64,000 nt of DNA from NCBI GenBank assembly GCA_947069175.1, contig CAMTDV010000013.1, positions 12,534,501 to 12,598,500 on the forward strand. The letters are read 5' to 3'. Position numbers and translations under genes: made by a program. Every line of letters starts with the position of its first letter. Position 1 is the first letter of the stretch. This stretch comes from Scalesia atractyloides (taxonomy: Eukaryota; Streptophyta; Magnoliopsida; Asterales; Asteraceae). Under the pieces are notes generated by a model. That model worked only from the letters and a program-made list of their open reading frames with translations, ran no database searches and was not told the origin of the DNA. This document shows positions 1 through 12,642 of this stretch, piece after piece.

Positions 1-1005
1 GACAATCTAGCTAACTCAAATTCTTCATTTATCAAGGAAATTTATCAATTAAATCATACGAGAGTTTAGGTTTCATACGTAGGTTAAAACTCACTTCATA
101 GCAAATCTCTAAATTGTTTACGTATTTTACATATATAACTATGATGATCATAAACATCAACACAATATCAATTTCATCATACCATGAAAACCCACTTAAC
201 ATCAAAACTCATCATATAAAATTTCACCACATACCTTTGGTTTGTAATAGATAGAGGGTTTAAAATCTTTAAGCATGCAAGGCTTACATACTCAATTTAC
301 TTGTGATTTGGCAGAATTTTAGTCCTTGTAGTTTTATTAGTTATTAAGTAGGTTATACCTACTTATTTCTACGAATATTAACTTTTATTAACTAGGTTAA
401 GTATTGAATTCTTGGGGTGTCACCTTTATATTATACATGTGTACATTATCAAACATATATGTACGATACTTATTTTCAATTTTAAACACGTGTTTACACT
501 AAAAAAAACATGTTCAGAATCATAATTTTCCTTTACACACATATGTGTACAATCATTTATACACATTTGTACATATATATACACATTATCAAATATATAT
601 GTACAATACTTATCTTCGAGTTTTAAATGCGTATAAACACATATGTATAATCAAATATTAACAATATGTATATGTGTATGATAATAAAAAAACTAACAGA
701 AAAATGGGCGATTTAACAAAAAAAATGCATTTTTTTGTATTTTTACTTAGGAAAAGGTGTGATCCAAAATAATTCTTACGTTTCTCAAGTACCAAAATGC
801 TTCTCAAATGATCTTAATCACACATATATATTAAATGAGGGCAAAACAAATTTTGTTCTTCATTTCAACCGCCGCTACCACCACTAAATTATTCATCTTC
901 CATGTATAGCACTTTCTATGTACTTTTCATTTATTGCTTTCTTTATTTAACTAACTGATTATTCATTTTTATCAATAGGAAAACACACAACATTGATAGC
1001 ATTAG
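1..1005. other. AT-rich intergenic sequence with a short direct duplication
   Basis: No gene is recognisable. A block of about 48 bp around 446-491 recurs, diverged, at 584-631 (both run from CATTATCAAA through TATATGTAC to TTTTAAA). Many ACATATGTGTAC-like palindromes lie between and around the copies. The rest is AT-rich sequence without recognisable coding. Confidence 0.5.
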
Positions 1006-1050
1006 ATTTTAGACCATCTGAGTGATGTCTGCTCATCTCTAGCAAAAACC

Positions 1051-1838
1051 TGTTGGAAATTTGGTGAATAAAGATTTAATATATTTATAATTTAATGAAA
1101 TTATAAATATTAATTAAAATATTCATGTGGTGAATAAAAGAGAAACTCTTGAGTAGAGCTTCTTGATGACATTTAGTTAGTTTTATTAGAGTTTTTAAGT
1201 CTCTAATTAAGTGAAACCTTACACTAATTAGTAGGTTAGGTGCTTCTTTTTGTAACTATAAGAATATTGTATTGCTTGGTACATAAACATACTAGAAGGA
1301 GGATGAACACTTGAAGACCAACTAGAGAGAGGAGTACTCTCTACTTGTTTTCCACCATCATAACATCCTTATTTGTTCCGTAAGTTCAAACACTACAATT
1401 ACCCAGTATAACCTCGGGCGCGTGAGCCATCTTCGGCAGGTACATACTGCTTCGGCTGTTGTACCGTGGGAAACAGTTGCGTCGTCTTTAGTAGAGACGC
1501 GAAATCTGTTTTAAGGGAAGCATGTTGAACAAATGCCTCAACCAAAATAGTCAACGTTTTAGTGTGCTCTTTGTTGCAGTCAAGGAGTATTTTCAAGACT
1601 CGAGATGATGAATACTCGAGTCTAGGATGCTATCAAGTGCACGTGAAAGACCCACTAGAGATGCGGTTTGAGTCAAGTTTGGTATATGTAATTATATTTT
1701 ATATATTTTGTAATTATATATGTAATTATATACTTATTGCAACTGGTATTATACTATGATATTTCCTACGAATAACGAGAGTCTCGTTATTATATATTTT
1801 GTAATTATATTTTATAAAAAGTGAACCCAATTCCTACA
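1051..1838 (+). repeat. 5' LTR of the 1051-7056 element
   Basis: 788 bp, TG...CA termini. It matches 6293-7056 over its length with scattered substitutions and a few small indels, for example a tract near 1700-1740 that is shorter in the second copy. The 65-codon minus-strand frame present in both LTRs is carried by LTR sequence and is not evidence of a gene. Confidence 0.85.
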
Positions 1839-2116
1839 AACTTAAAACAGATTCCGTGAGATTGTTGTTACAATCTTAAAACCTTATTTATAAGGATTTT
1901 GGGTTCACGAAAAGATTTATAATAAAAAAATATATATAATTCTTAGAGATTATGATCTTATAAATATTTTTTTGGAAACATGTATGTAGTATAAATTGTT
2001 GTGTTTGGATTTCTTAAGATCGAGATACAATCTTAAATCCTATACCGTGATACAAAACGAATAGTTTTGGTTCAAGCGTTTGGTTTTTGAAATGATTTTT
2101 TGAATCGTTAATATTT

Positions 2117-3334
2117 TCTAACCTTTATGTTAGATCGGGTTTATTAGTGTAAACCATACGCTTTTTTTGTAAACATTAAATTCTCTAACGTGTGCGTTAG
2201 ACCTGCTTTATTTTATTAACAATACGTTTTTTTTAAACGATTCATGTTCTAACATGCTTGTTAGAAATGATCATATTATTTATATAATATGGTTTAAAGA
2301 ATGAGTGTTAAAAATAAGTTTATTTTATATAAACTGATAAGCCTTATAATGATTTTTGTAATCATTTATTCCTAACATGTGTGTTAGAAACGTTAATGGA
2401 AAGCGTCAGTTTGGAAGCAATTTTTTAATTATTCATTTTTAACGTGTGTATTGAAAATGACTTATTTATTTAAACCATATATGTGTTTATAGCAAGTTGA
2501 ATTAACATTTTGTGGAAATATTAATATTTCTAACGTGCGCGTTAGAATTTCTTTCATTTTAACATGATTGTTAAAAATGGTTAAAATACAAATGCTTTGA
2601 ATGTTTGTGTAAACATTTATATTAGTAATTTGTTATAGCATTGATTTTAATGAATATAAACACTTATATTATGCTTTGTATGGTTTAGAAATAAAATGTC
2701 ATACATTGAAGTTGATGTTTGATTGGCTTCAAGAATTAAATCAACATAAAGTGATGGTGTTGTTACTTATATGAAGTTAATGAAATTATAACTATTTACT
2801 AGACTCTTCGTATAGAAGATAAACTCTTAAGTAGAGTTTTATGTCAATTTATTAGTTTTTATTAGAATTTATGTCTCTAATAAAATCTATAATTAAGTGA
2901 GACTCTTTTCTCCTCATGTCTCTTGTATTAAAAGTAGGCTATGTGCCTAACTTGATGAGATTGGAAAACTACAAGAGTAAGAATACAAGAATTAAATTAT
3001 CGTGATGGTGTAGTTATGTGGGATTTATCACCAACTTTACTTTGTGATTTCTAAATCCAAATGGTCATGTTTTTATATATATAAAATGACTTAAATTTTC
3101 TAACACGAGTGTTAGAAAAAGTGTATAAAAATACAAGGTTAGAGATTGTAAATTGTATAAGCCATAATGCATAAAAATGTTTTATGTAAACATTTAATTG
3201 CCTATGTGTGCATTAAAACGATGAGAAATGGTTCGTTGTACAAACTTTATCCTTGGAAAACGTTATATATAAACATTCGATTCTATATTGTATCCGATAC
3301 AAACATTATTTTTTCTAACATGCATGTTAGAAAA
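2117..3334. repeat. Array of at least nine imperfect palindromes in the retrotransposon leader
   Basis: The motif TCTAAC, 6-7 bases, GTTAGA recurs at about 2117, 2184, 2247, 2370, 2434, 2528, 2557, 3097 and 3311. The last copy is a perfect 24-bp palindrome (TTTTCTAACATG followed by its exact reverse complement). The copies sit in a degenerate longer unit that also includes AAACNATACG and TTTTTGTAAACATT blocks, with spacings from about 30 to 130 bp in the first cluster. The array lies directly after the 5' LTR, where a leader or gag would be expected. Confidence 0.75.
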
Positions 3335-6292
3335 CATTTAGTACATGCTTAGTAAGACTAAACAATATAAAACCATTTGATATTTTGGGTTTTTATTTAT
3401 GTTTTCATAAACCTAATTGATATTATTATTATAGTATTGCAAAACTAAGGAGATGTTTTAGAATAATTTTTAAAATAAAGTTTTGCATAACATTGATAAT
3501 TCAAATGGTTTGCTACTCTTGATAGAAGTAGCATATGGTGAAGAAAGTAATAATCTCGTGATATAATTTGATGGAAAACAACTTGGTGTTGTTGTAAACA
3601 AATTTAATTGTTTAAGTATACTACTTAAATGTAGATTTGTAACAACTTGGTGTTGCTTTAAGTATGATTGTCCAAGTTTATAGTTTCAAGATGAGATGGG
3701 AAACTTGTACTTACGAGTGCATGAAGTTTTTTTAAGGGAGTAGCTCAAGACATGCTATGGGATGATATCTTTGCAAAGATTTTGGTCAGATTATTAAGTG
3801 TTGAAGATAAAAAAAACTTTGATATTTGATGTCTACATATCGTCTATGCTACCGTTTAAATTTCAAAAGTGTTTGGCACTTATGATTTAATTTCGAATAT
3901 ATTTTTTTTTGTTTTGTGTTCAATATCTTCGGATAACAATTTTTACAAAGAAATAAATCACTAATGTTTGTGACGTATAAATTATTTTTGTGGAAAATAA
4001 CTATAACATCAATTATACATTATTTAAAAGAACATGGTTTTAAACGGATAGTACATGAAAATACTTGGACATAAACAACTTAAGAGTTGTTACATTGACT
4101 AAAAGTCAAAGACGAGACATCAAACTTGTAACCAAATCACGAGTGAGTAGTGAGTGTATTTAGATGAAATAAACAAACGAGAATCATGTCGAAATACTTC
4201 GTTAAAAGTCATTGGAAAATTCACAAGTGTGAATTCGAACATATGAAAATAAAAGTACTATATCTTATCGTATACCTTCAATAAATCTTGCGAGATTTAT
4301 ATGTAGATGCATCTACCACTTGAATATGGAAATTTACCTTCGTTTGGTAGAGCATCCTAAATATACATATCTCCTAATGAATAACAATAGATATGTGCAG
4401 ATCTCTTATGGCAAAATTATGAATGTCATGTTGTTGAGTGTGGATCTAGTTGACTATGTCTTCCACGTAATAGTGATTGTAGACGAGGAACATTCATCTT
4501 GTTGGCGATGAGTGTGTTCACCAAGTGACTTGGATTAAGACTTATGTTTAAGCCCTTATGAGTCAATGGTAAAGCGTTGGAGATCAAAGGTAAACAAGTT
4601 ATGTTCCTTAATTGAATGATAAACTTTAGCTATGTGCTATATACAATAATTTGTGAGACCTTCCTAAATATTGATGTTTTAGGATTATGAATAAGTATCA
4701 TTATTTTGTCTTAACAAGGTATGAATGTTTCAAAGTGATATTATGATATCCTTGGGGCTGTAAAGAATCAGAATGATGCATCTTCTGTTCACATGCTAAA
4801 GTATTGTAGTCTAAAGCATGCTAGACTAGTACTTGGTTAATTATGGGTCTTGACGGAGACTAGTTAACTCTAAACATTCAAATGTGTATGAACAAAAAAA
4901 GAATTTGTGTATTGACAAAGTTGAGGGAGAATCTTCATTCATTATAAGGAAAAGACATGTAACTTTTGAAGAGTTTGTTCGAAAAGCTAATGATGAGAAC
5001 TCATTGTATATGCTTATTCTAGATGTTAAATTAGAATTATTCTAAGTTAGTGACAAACTTATAACAATGGCATGCGTTGCTTTGGTCAACTCGGAAGCTT
5101 ATGTAAGCTAATGCAATATAAGTTGAATTCACTGATACAATGAGGTTGATCTTGTTCGATCATATGTGTATAAATGTCGTTATAAGTGAAGTTATGAAAA
5201 TGTTGATCAAATGGCAAGAAATGTAGAGGATGATCCATTTAGAAACAACCCTATAAGGGTATGTAGAAATGGTTTTCATTACCCCATCTGGATGATATCC
5301 TATAACACTTAAATGTAGGGGTGTCTTGCATTTGTATCATAAAAGTTTGGCAATAAGGATTTTGTAATCCAATCTAACATTGTAAACAGAAAACTAAGTG
5401 GAGGACACAAAGGTTGTAGTGCATAATGGAGATGTGTTTACCTTAAATTATACGTGTATCTTAGAAAGACATATTATAACCAGGTTCAGATGGCCACTGA
5501 GGTTATAGTATTAGAAGTTGACAATAGGCAAAATTAACTTGCGAGTTAAGAACACATCATGACAACTGATCTCAAATAAGTAAAGTTATTTGTAGTGACT
5601 AGACAAAGTCAAAGATAATGTTATGGATCCAACAACCTGAGGGTTTATTAGAGATCAAATTGTAGAATGAGACTAAAGCCCATGAAAAAGGGTATATGAA
5701 GGAAACCTAACTTAGTTGACTGGAGATCCCAAGATCTAAGTTCAATAGGACAACTAACTCATATACCTAAGGGTGGTCACTGTGGAGGCATAAATGATAT
5801 GCATAAGCTAGTATGTATGGTTATACATACCCTCAAAGTATAAAAGGGTGTTAAATACGTCCTAGTCTATTCCTATGATATTCAGTGACAAAGAGTGAGG
5901 CTAAGCATAATATGTGGTAAATGATTTGGATAAATCACGATAACCACGATGCTTTTAATGATCTAAGGAGAATCACCTATGTTAGAGAGAAGTGGGGTCG
6001 ATTCGAATGGAATCGAGGGGACAATTCTTAGAGCTCTCGCAGAATCAGGAAAGTGTTCCACGACTATGAGGAAATGACCCAACTAAGGAGAGTCTTGTGT
6101 GAAGTGTATTATCGTCTACACAAATGGCAGATGAGTTCAAAGACATTAATGTCTTCTCAGAGCTATTGGGCTAAGTGCATTTTGTGAGCTAATGTTCAAA
6201 GGGTAACACCTACCTATCGTATGCAAAACTCAACTGTCGAGGTTCCATTGGAAATTTATGTGTTTTGAACGGTCTCCATTCATGTAGGGGAT

Positions 6293-7056
6293 TGTTGGAA
6301 ATTTGGTGAATGGATATTTAATATATGTATAATTTAATGAAATTATACATATTAATTAGAATCTTCCTGTGGTGAATAAAAGAGAAACTCTTGAGTAGAG
6401 CTTCTTGATGACATTTAGTTAGTTTTATTAGAGTTTTTAAGTCTCTAATTAAGTGAAACCTTACACTAATTAGTAGGCTCTTTTTGTGACTATAAGAATA
6501 TTGTATTGCTTGGTACATAAACATACTAGAAGGAGGATGAACACTTGAAGACCAACTAGAGAGAGGAGTACTCTCTACTTGTTTTCCACCATCATCACAT
6601 CCTTATTTGTTCCGTAAGTTCAAACACTACAATTATCCAGCATAACCTCGGGCGCGTGAGCCATCTTCGGCAGGTACATACTGCTTCGGCTGTTGTACCG
6701 TGGGAAACAGTCGCGTCGTCTTTAGTAGAGATGCGAAATCTGTTTTAAGGGAAGCATGTTGAACAAATGCCTCAACCAAAATAGTCAACGTTTTAGTGTG
6801 CTTTTTGTTGCAGACAAGGAGTATTTTCAAGACTCGAGATGATGTATACTTGAGTCGAGGATGCTATCAAGTGCATGTGAAAGACCCACCAGAGATGCGG
6901 TTTGAATCAAGATTGGTATATGTAATTATATTTTTATATTCTTTTTATATAGTTATTGCAACCGGTATTATACTATGATATTTCCTACGTATAACGAGAG
7001 TCTCTTATTATATATTTTGTACTTATATTTTATAAAAAGTGAATCCAGTTCCTACA
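6293..7056 (+). repeat. 3' LTR of the 1051-7056 element
   Basis: 764 bp, TG...CA, preceded by the purine-rich AGGGGAT and followed by the right copy of the target duplication AAAACC. It differs from the 5' LTR by short deletions and point changes, which suggests the insertion is not very recent. Confidence 0.85.
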
Positions 7057-7429
7057 AAAACCAATCTGGCTCATACCAAAGAAGAATGTGTACAATCCCT
7101 GGCGCTTGGTTCTAATTCACTTACTTATTTTAGTGATGCTCCTAGACCAAGCATCGATGCAACTGAGGTCGGTGACGAGGTAATTCAAATCTCTTTATGT
7201 TTGATGGTGGTGTTTGGTGAGTGGCGGTCGCCGAAAAACATGCTCGACCCATAGTTGTAGATGTTGTAAACTAAGATGGAAATGATGATGTTGTGTTTTA
7301 AAGCTGGGGTTTAGAAGCAGATGATGCAAATGAGTAAAAAGAATTAAAAAAACAAAGAAATATGTAAAAAGATAAAATGGCCCCTCATTTAATGTTAAAA
7401 AAGTGGATGGGGAACTCGATGAAAGTGAC

Positions 7430-7850
7430 AAGATTTTAAAACCTTGATGACCAGATATAATAAAACTAACAATTGTGTAAAAGTGACAATTTTAACTAAA
7501 CTAGAGACAATATTAGCATTTTAAAAAAATTAATACTAAACTAAGATACTTTTCAATACTCACATGACCACACCTTACCAAATTTGAAATTTAAATCATC
7601 CATAACAAATAAACCTTGATGACCTAATATGATAAAACAAATTGAAATTTAAACCATCCATAACAAATAAACCTTGATGACCACATATGAAAAACAAATA
7701 ATTATGTCAAAGTGACAATTTTAACTAAATCAGATACAGTACTAATATTTTAATAAAAAATTAATACTAAACTAACATTTTTTAATACTCATATGGCCAC
7801 ACTTTACCAAATTTGAAATTTAAACCATCCATAACAAATAAATTTTTTAT
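7430..7850. repeat. Diverged tandem repeat upstream of the ARMC8-like gene
   Basis: A unit of roughly 230 bp is repeated. Landmarks ACCTTGATGACC, AAAGTGACAATTTTAACTAAA, ATTAATACTAAACTAA and TTACCAAATTTGAAATTTAAA occur in the same order in 7440-7615 and 7672-7845, with a shorter partial repeat between. Nothing coding is seen in 7180-8038. Confidence 0.65.
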
Positions 7851-8038
7851 TATATAAAATTTTGTATAAAATATTAAGTAAATATATTTGAGGCAGATAA
7901 TATTCCTCCAATAAGAAAAAACACCGAACGCTCGTCAAACTCCTCTTCCAACTCCCATTTATTTCCATAACACACACTAACGCGCCTATACACACGCGTT
8001 GGTGCGGCGCGTATGTCATTCCCCGTCGTCCAACAACC

Positions 8039-11000
8039 ATGCCAGGCTCCGCGTCCACCACTCACCGCCCTGAGGGTTTAATCCAGCGCCTCCGTTCCGC
8101 CGCCGCAGACGGCGGCGAAGCCAAATTAAAGGTCCTCCGAGACCTAAAAAATCAGATAATCGGCAATCGAACGAAAAAACTCTCGTATATCAAGCTCGGT
8201 GCCGTTCCGTTCGTCGTTTCAATTCTCTCATCTTCTTCGTTCTCATCCGATACCATTCTCGTTCAGTGTGCCGCTACAATTGGAAGCTTTGCGCGTGGTG
8301 TTGATTCTGGTGTTAAGGCGGTTTTAGAAGCCGGAGCTTTTGTTCATCTCGTGAATCTTCTCTCGCATTCGAACGAAAAGGTATAGATAATTTGTGTATT
8401 TTGAGTTTTTGTTGTTATTATGATTGGAATTGACGTATCGAATCGGTTAGGGTTAGGTTTTAAGTTATAACTGACATTACGGACGGTTTAGGTTTGAATA
8501 TATGATGAAATGTATTTGTAGTTTTGTAAATTTATGAGTTTGATTTGATGTGATTTGTGGATTCTACATGCTATGCTGATTGATGATAAGTTTGAAGATT
8601 ATTGTGATGTATAAGCAGTTAATAGTATTTGCTTCGTATAAGATTGTGATTTAGAATTTTTGTTACTGGCACGCTAGAATTGATGTACCGAATCGGTTAG
8701 GGTTAGGTTAACCTGCACAGGATGTGGTTTTGTAACTGCATTATGGACGGTTTATTTTTGAATCTATGATGAAATGTATTTGTAGTTTTGTAATTTGATG
8801 TGAATTGTGGATTCTACATGTTATGCTTATTGATAATAAGTTAATAGATTATGATGATGTTTAACAGTGTAAGCAGTTAAGAGGTTTTGCTTCATATTAG
8901 ATTGTTAATGTTGGTGATGAATAGAAGTTCTATGGACTATGAGTATGTAATTGTTGATGCTAAAGCCAACTGGAATGTGTAAACCTTTGGTGCCCAATCA
9001 CTCTATGTTAGAAATTGACGTACTGAATCAGTTAGGGTTAGGTTAGTCTGCACAGGATGCGGTTTTGTAACTGACATTACGGACGGTTTAGTTTTGAATC
9101 TAAGATGAAATCTCTTTAGTTTTGTAATTTGATTAGCTTGATTGGATGTGATTTGTGGATCCTACAGGCTATGCTGATTGATAATAAGTTTGAAGATAGT
9201 TATGATGTATTAGCAGCCAAGAGTATTTGCTTTATATAAGATTGTTAAGTTTGCTGATGAATAGAACCTTTGTGAGTATGTTATCGTTGATCCTAGAACT
9301 AAATTACATGGCACTGCTAATTGCAGATTTATAGTTTGTTAATTCTGTACAACTGGACTGCAATCATGTTGCATATTTCTTGTGTTGATTGTGGCATGTG
9401 GAATGCGTAAATCTTCGGTGCCTAATGATTTATATTCAATACTACCCCAACATAAGCTGCTTCTGTTGGTACTTAAATCAATATTACACCACAATAAGCG
9501 CTCATTAATCTATAGCAGTTAAGATTCTGTTTCTCAACCATTGACTATATGATTTTGTAGCCAACTATTATATCTTATACCCTGATCCTTTTTGTATATG
9601 TTTTTATAAGTTTATGATCACAAATTCCATTAACTAGAACTAAACCAGCTACAGCATACACATGTCCGTACACATTCACCTTAGTCAAGGCATACTTAAG
9701 AGTTAGAATTAATCATGCAGGTTGTAGATGCAGGTGCTCGTGCTCTTAAAATGGTATATCAATCAAAAGTGGCACCCAAGTACGACTTTTTCCAAGAGAA
9801 AAACATGGGATTTCTTACATCTTTATTAGATAAAAACAACGAAAATTTAACCGCACTCGGTGCCAGTATCATAACACATTCTTGCGAAACAAACGATGAG
9901 CAGAAGATACTGGGCGATGCCGGAACATTAAAACGCCTTATCAACCTCCTCGAAGGTACCACAAGCCAACGAGACGCAGCTTAGAAGCATTCGCTACAAT
10001 CATCAAACAAAACCCACAAGTTATTTCAGAGTTTGTGGGACCAGAAAATGGTAGAACATGGGGTACGTTAATAGAGTTGACGAAAGACAAGTATCCAAGA
10101 ACAAGATTGCTTGCGTGTACGTGCTTAATTTTGATTAAAAACGCTGCGCCGTCATATCTTCAATCGGTGGGGATCAGAACCAAAATGATATTAATATTAC
10201 TTGAACTCATCGATGATTCTGGTCAAGTGGGAGATGAAGCGCTGTTTACTTTATCGAGTTTTATAGCGGATGAAGAGAGTCTACAGAAATCGGCTTTTGA
10301 GGCGAATACAATTGACCGACTTTGTGACCACATGCAAAAGGAATCATTACAACCCAAACGCCTTGAGGGAATGTTAATGATACTGGCGAATCTATGTTCA
10401 AATCTGGAATGTAGTAGATCTGTTCTTTTAGAATCACCCAAGGTTCTTTTTCTAATGTTTGAAATTTGTGTTATGTTAAATATCTTATATTATTTATGTA
10501 CTTAAACGTTTTAACTTTGGCTTCATAGCTACAGACCATAAGCATCATAACTGACGCTCTGAGTCATGCTACGGTGGATGTACGTGTTGCTGCATGCATG
10601 TGTTTGAAAAATATCTCCTGCTCGGTTAAGGTTTGTAGTTTTGAGAAGAGTAAAGTGCCATTTTTATCCCTGAGGTTTGGCCACTTTTGAGACTTCGTCC
10701 AAAGGTTTGTTTTTCCGCATCTGGATCCAAAAGTTTTGAAATCTTGCCATTTTCATCCAACTTTAAACTCCATCCATTTTTCTCCGTTAATGAGGGGCAT
10801 TTCCGTCTTTTAGACATTTTTTTATTAAAATAAAAAACACTATAAGAAATAAAGATCCATCTTTGTTGACCTTCTCCTTACCCAAACCCTTTAATCATCA
10901 CAAAAAAATGTCTAAAACGAAAATACCCCTGACTTAACATTAAAAAATGGATGGAGTTAACGAGTTGGATGAAAATGGAAAGATTTCAAATCTTTTGGAT

Positions 11001-12603
11001 CTAGATGCGGAAAAACAAACCTTTGGATGAAAGTAGCCAAACCTCAGGGATGAAAATGGCATTTTACTCTTTTGAGAATAAAAACACATGGGATATTGTT
11101 TTAAAGAATTTTTTGATGATCTTCTCTTAGAACAGTATTTGTTTTTTCAGTATCTGAGCGCAGGTCATTTTATGACAGAAGCAGTCATTATACCGTTAAT
11201 TCAGCTTCTAGATGATACATCTACATCTGTTCAGGTACATCATAACTTTTGTTTGATTATTGGGTTTATCGTTTACTACTTGAAGGCTTTTACCAGTTAT
11301 CAGATGTGTAACATAGAGCTCACTCTCATTTGCTGATGATTATGGTTATATGTATGGTTGACTGGATAAATTTGCAGGTTGCTGCATTGCGCACAATCAG
11401 TAACTTAGTGATTGATTTCACAATGCACAAGTCTCTTTTCGTTCAAAACGGAGGTGTGAAACAACTTGTTGAGCTATCAAAATCTATGGATTCAAGAGTT
11501 AGACTAAATTCCGTATGGGCTTTGAGAAACTTGATGTTTCTTGTCGACAGCAGGTGTAAAGAAGGGATCTTTTTGGAGCTCAGAGCATTATCATTAACAA
11601 GCCTCGTTTCCGGTAATCCAATCATCACTCGTAGTGGTGGAATACGGGCGGGTTAAGTGGTTTGGGTAACGGGTCAGAATGAGTATATTTTTTGGTACAA
11701 GTTGCAACAGATGGGGTCGGCTTGAGTTGACTCGACTCACTTTTTGTTCAGAAGTTAGTTTTTAAAATAATAATTAATGTGTCAAGTATGATTGGCAAAG
11801 TTATATCGTTTCGATAATAATCTAAATTATCGGATGACACGATATATGAGATTTTATGCACGAGAAATACATCTTGGGTAAGGGTGCTAAATGGGCCGTA
11901 TCTGTGGGTTGGCGGTCCAACCCGAAAATTTTAGATGAAACCGAACACGATCTAAACCTGAAAATCGTGTTATACATATGAACCCGAACACGGCCCGAAT
12001 ATTCGCGGGTTGACCCGAACACAACCCATTTAACCCGACATTTTTTTGCAAATTAATATATTAATTAAATTTTACCACAAAAAACACACAAATGTATATA
12101 ATAGAATTACATTTTAATTATAAACGGGTTCGCGGGGTTAACCTGAAACTGACCCAACCCCGTTTAGAGTAAACCCAAACCTGCAAATTTCGTGTCGTGT
12201 TTCCAGGTCGTGTCGGAAATTCACAATCCTAATCTTGGGTAACACTTGACCCGTTAGAGATAAAGAACACCGGTTCATATATAAGTGCACGAACCATACA
12301 TTGACCAGTGCATGGTTTTATTACTTGTAACAGATTCTAGCGCTTGTGTACAAGAGCATGCTTTGGGCCTTATTTGCAACCTCGTTAACGCGTCTCTGGA
12401 CTCTATCGACTATGTGTTCACTGAGGATGCGCTTGAACTGAACGCGGTTGGAAGACAACTACGGAGTGCTTCAAAACCTGAAGTTTTGATTCAGGTTCCA
12501 ACTCTTTTCATTAAATCTTGTGCTTTTGTTAACTCTAACCTACTATTTATAAATGAGTAGCATATTCGACTTCTTTTGTTGTTTTATGAGTTTTATTTAT
12601 TCG

Positions 12604-12642
<39 letters not shown>

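Larger units (their letters stand above)
1051..7056 (+). mobile_element. LTR retrotransposon with intact ends but no readable coding region
   Basis: Two direct repeats, 1051-1838 and 6293-7056, both begin TGTTGGAAATTTGGTGAAT and end TTCCTACA or similar. The element is flanked by AAAACC at 1045-1050 and 7057-7062, a 5-6 bp target duplication. A purine tract AGGGGA sits just before the second LTR, which sets the plus orientation. The sequence after the first LTR does not match the usual initiator-Met primer site. The 4.45-kb interior has no long reading frame and no gag or pol motif I can name, so it resembles a LARD-type non-autonomous derivative or a fully decayed copia element. Confidence 0.85.
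1006..7179 (+). pseudogene. Exon-like reading frame split by an LTR retrotransposon
   Basis: If the retrotransposon at 1051-7056 and one target-site copy are removed, 1006-1050 joins 7063-7179 in one open frame of 54 codons. It reads ILDHLSDVCSSLAKT before the insertion and NLAHTKEECVQSLALGSNSL after it. The segment is preceded by a possible splice acceptor (AG at 1004-1005) and followed by a possible donor (GAG then GTAATT at 7180). I do not recognise the protein. It may be one exon of a disrupted gene, or a gene piece captured by another element. No further exons were identified on either side. The exon reading is inference from the frame, the splice-like borders and the clean excision junction. 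Confidence 0.4.

Noticed and set aside
1399..1596. 65-codon minus-strand frame, repeated at 6633-6830
   Set aside because: It lies within both LTRs and is conserved only because the LTRs are copies; it has no similarity I recognise.
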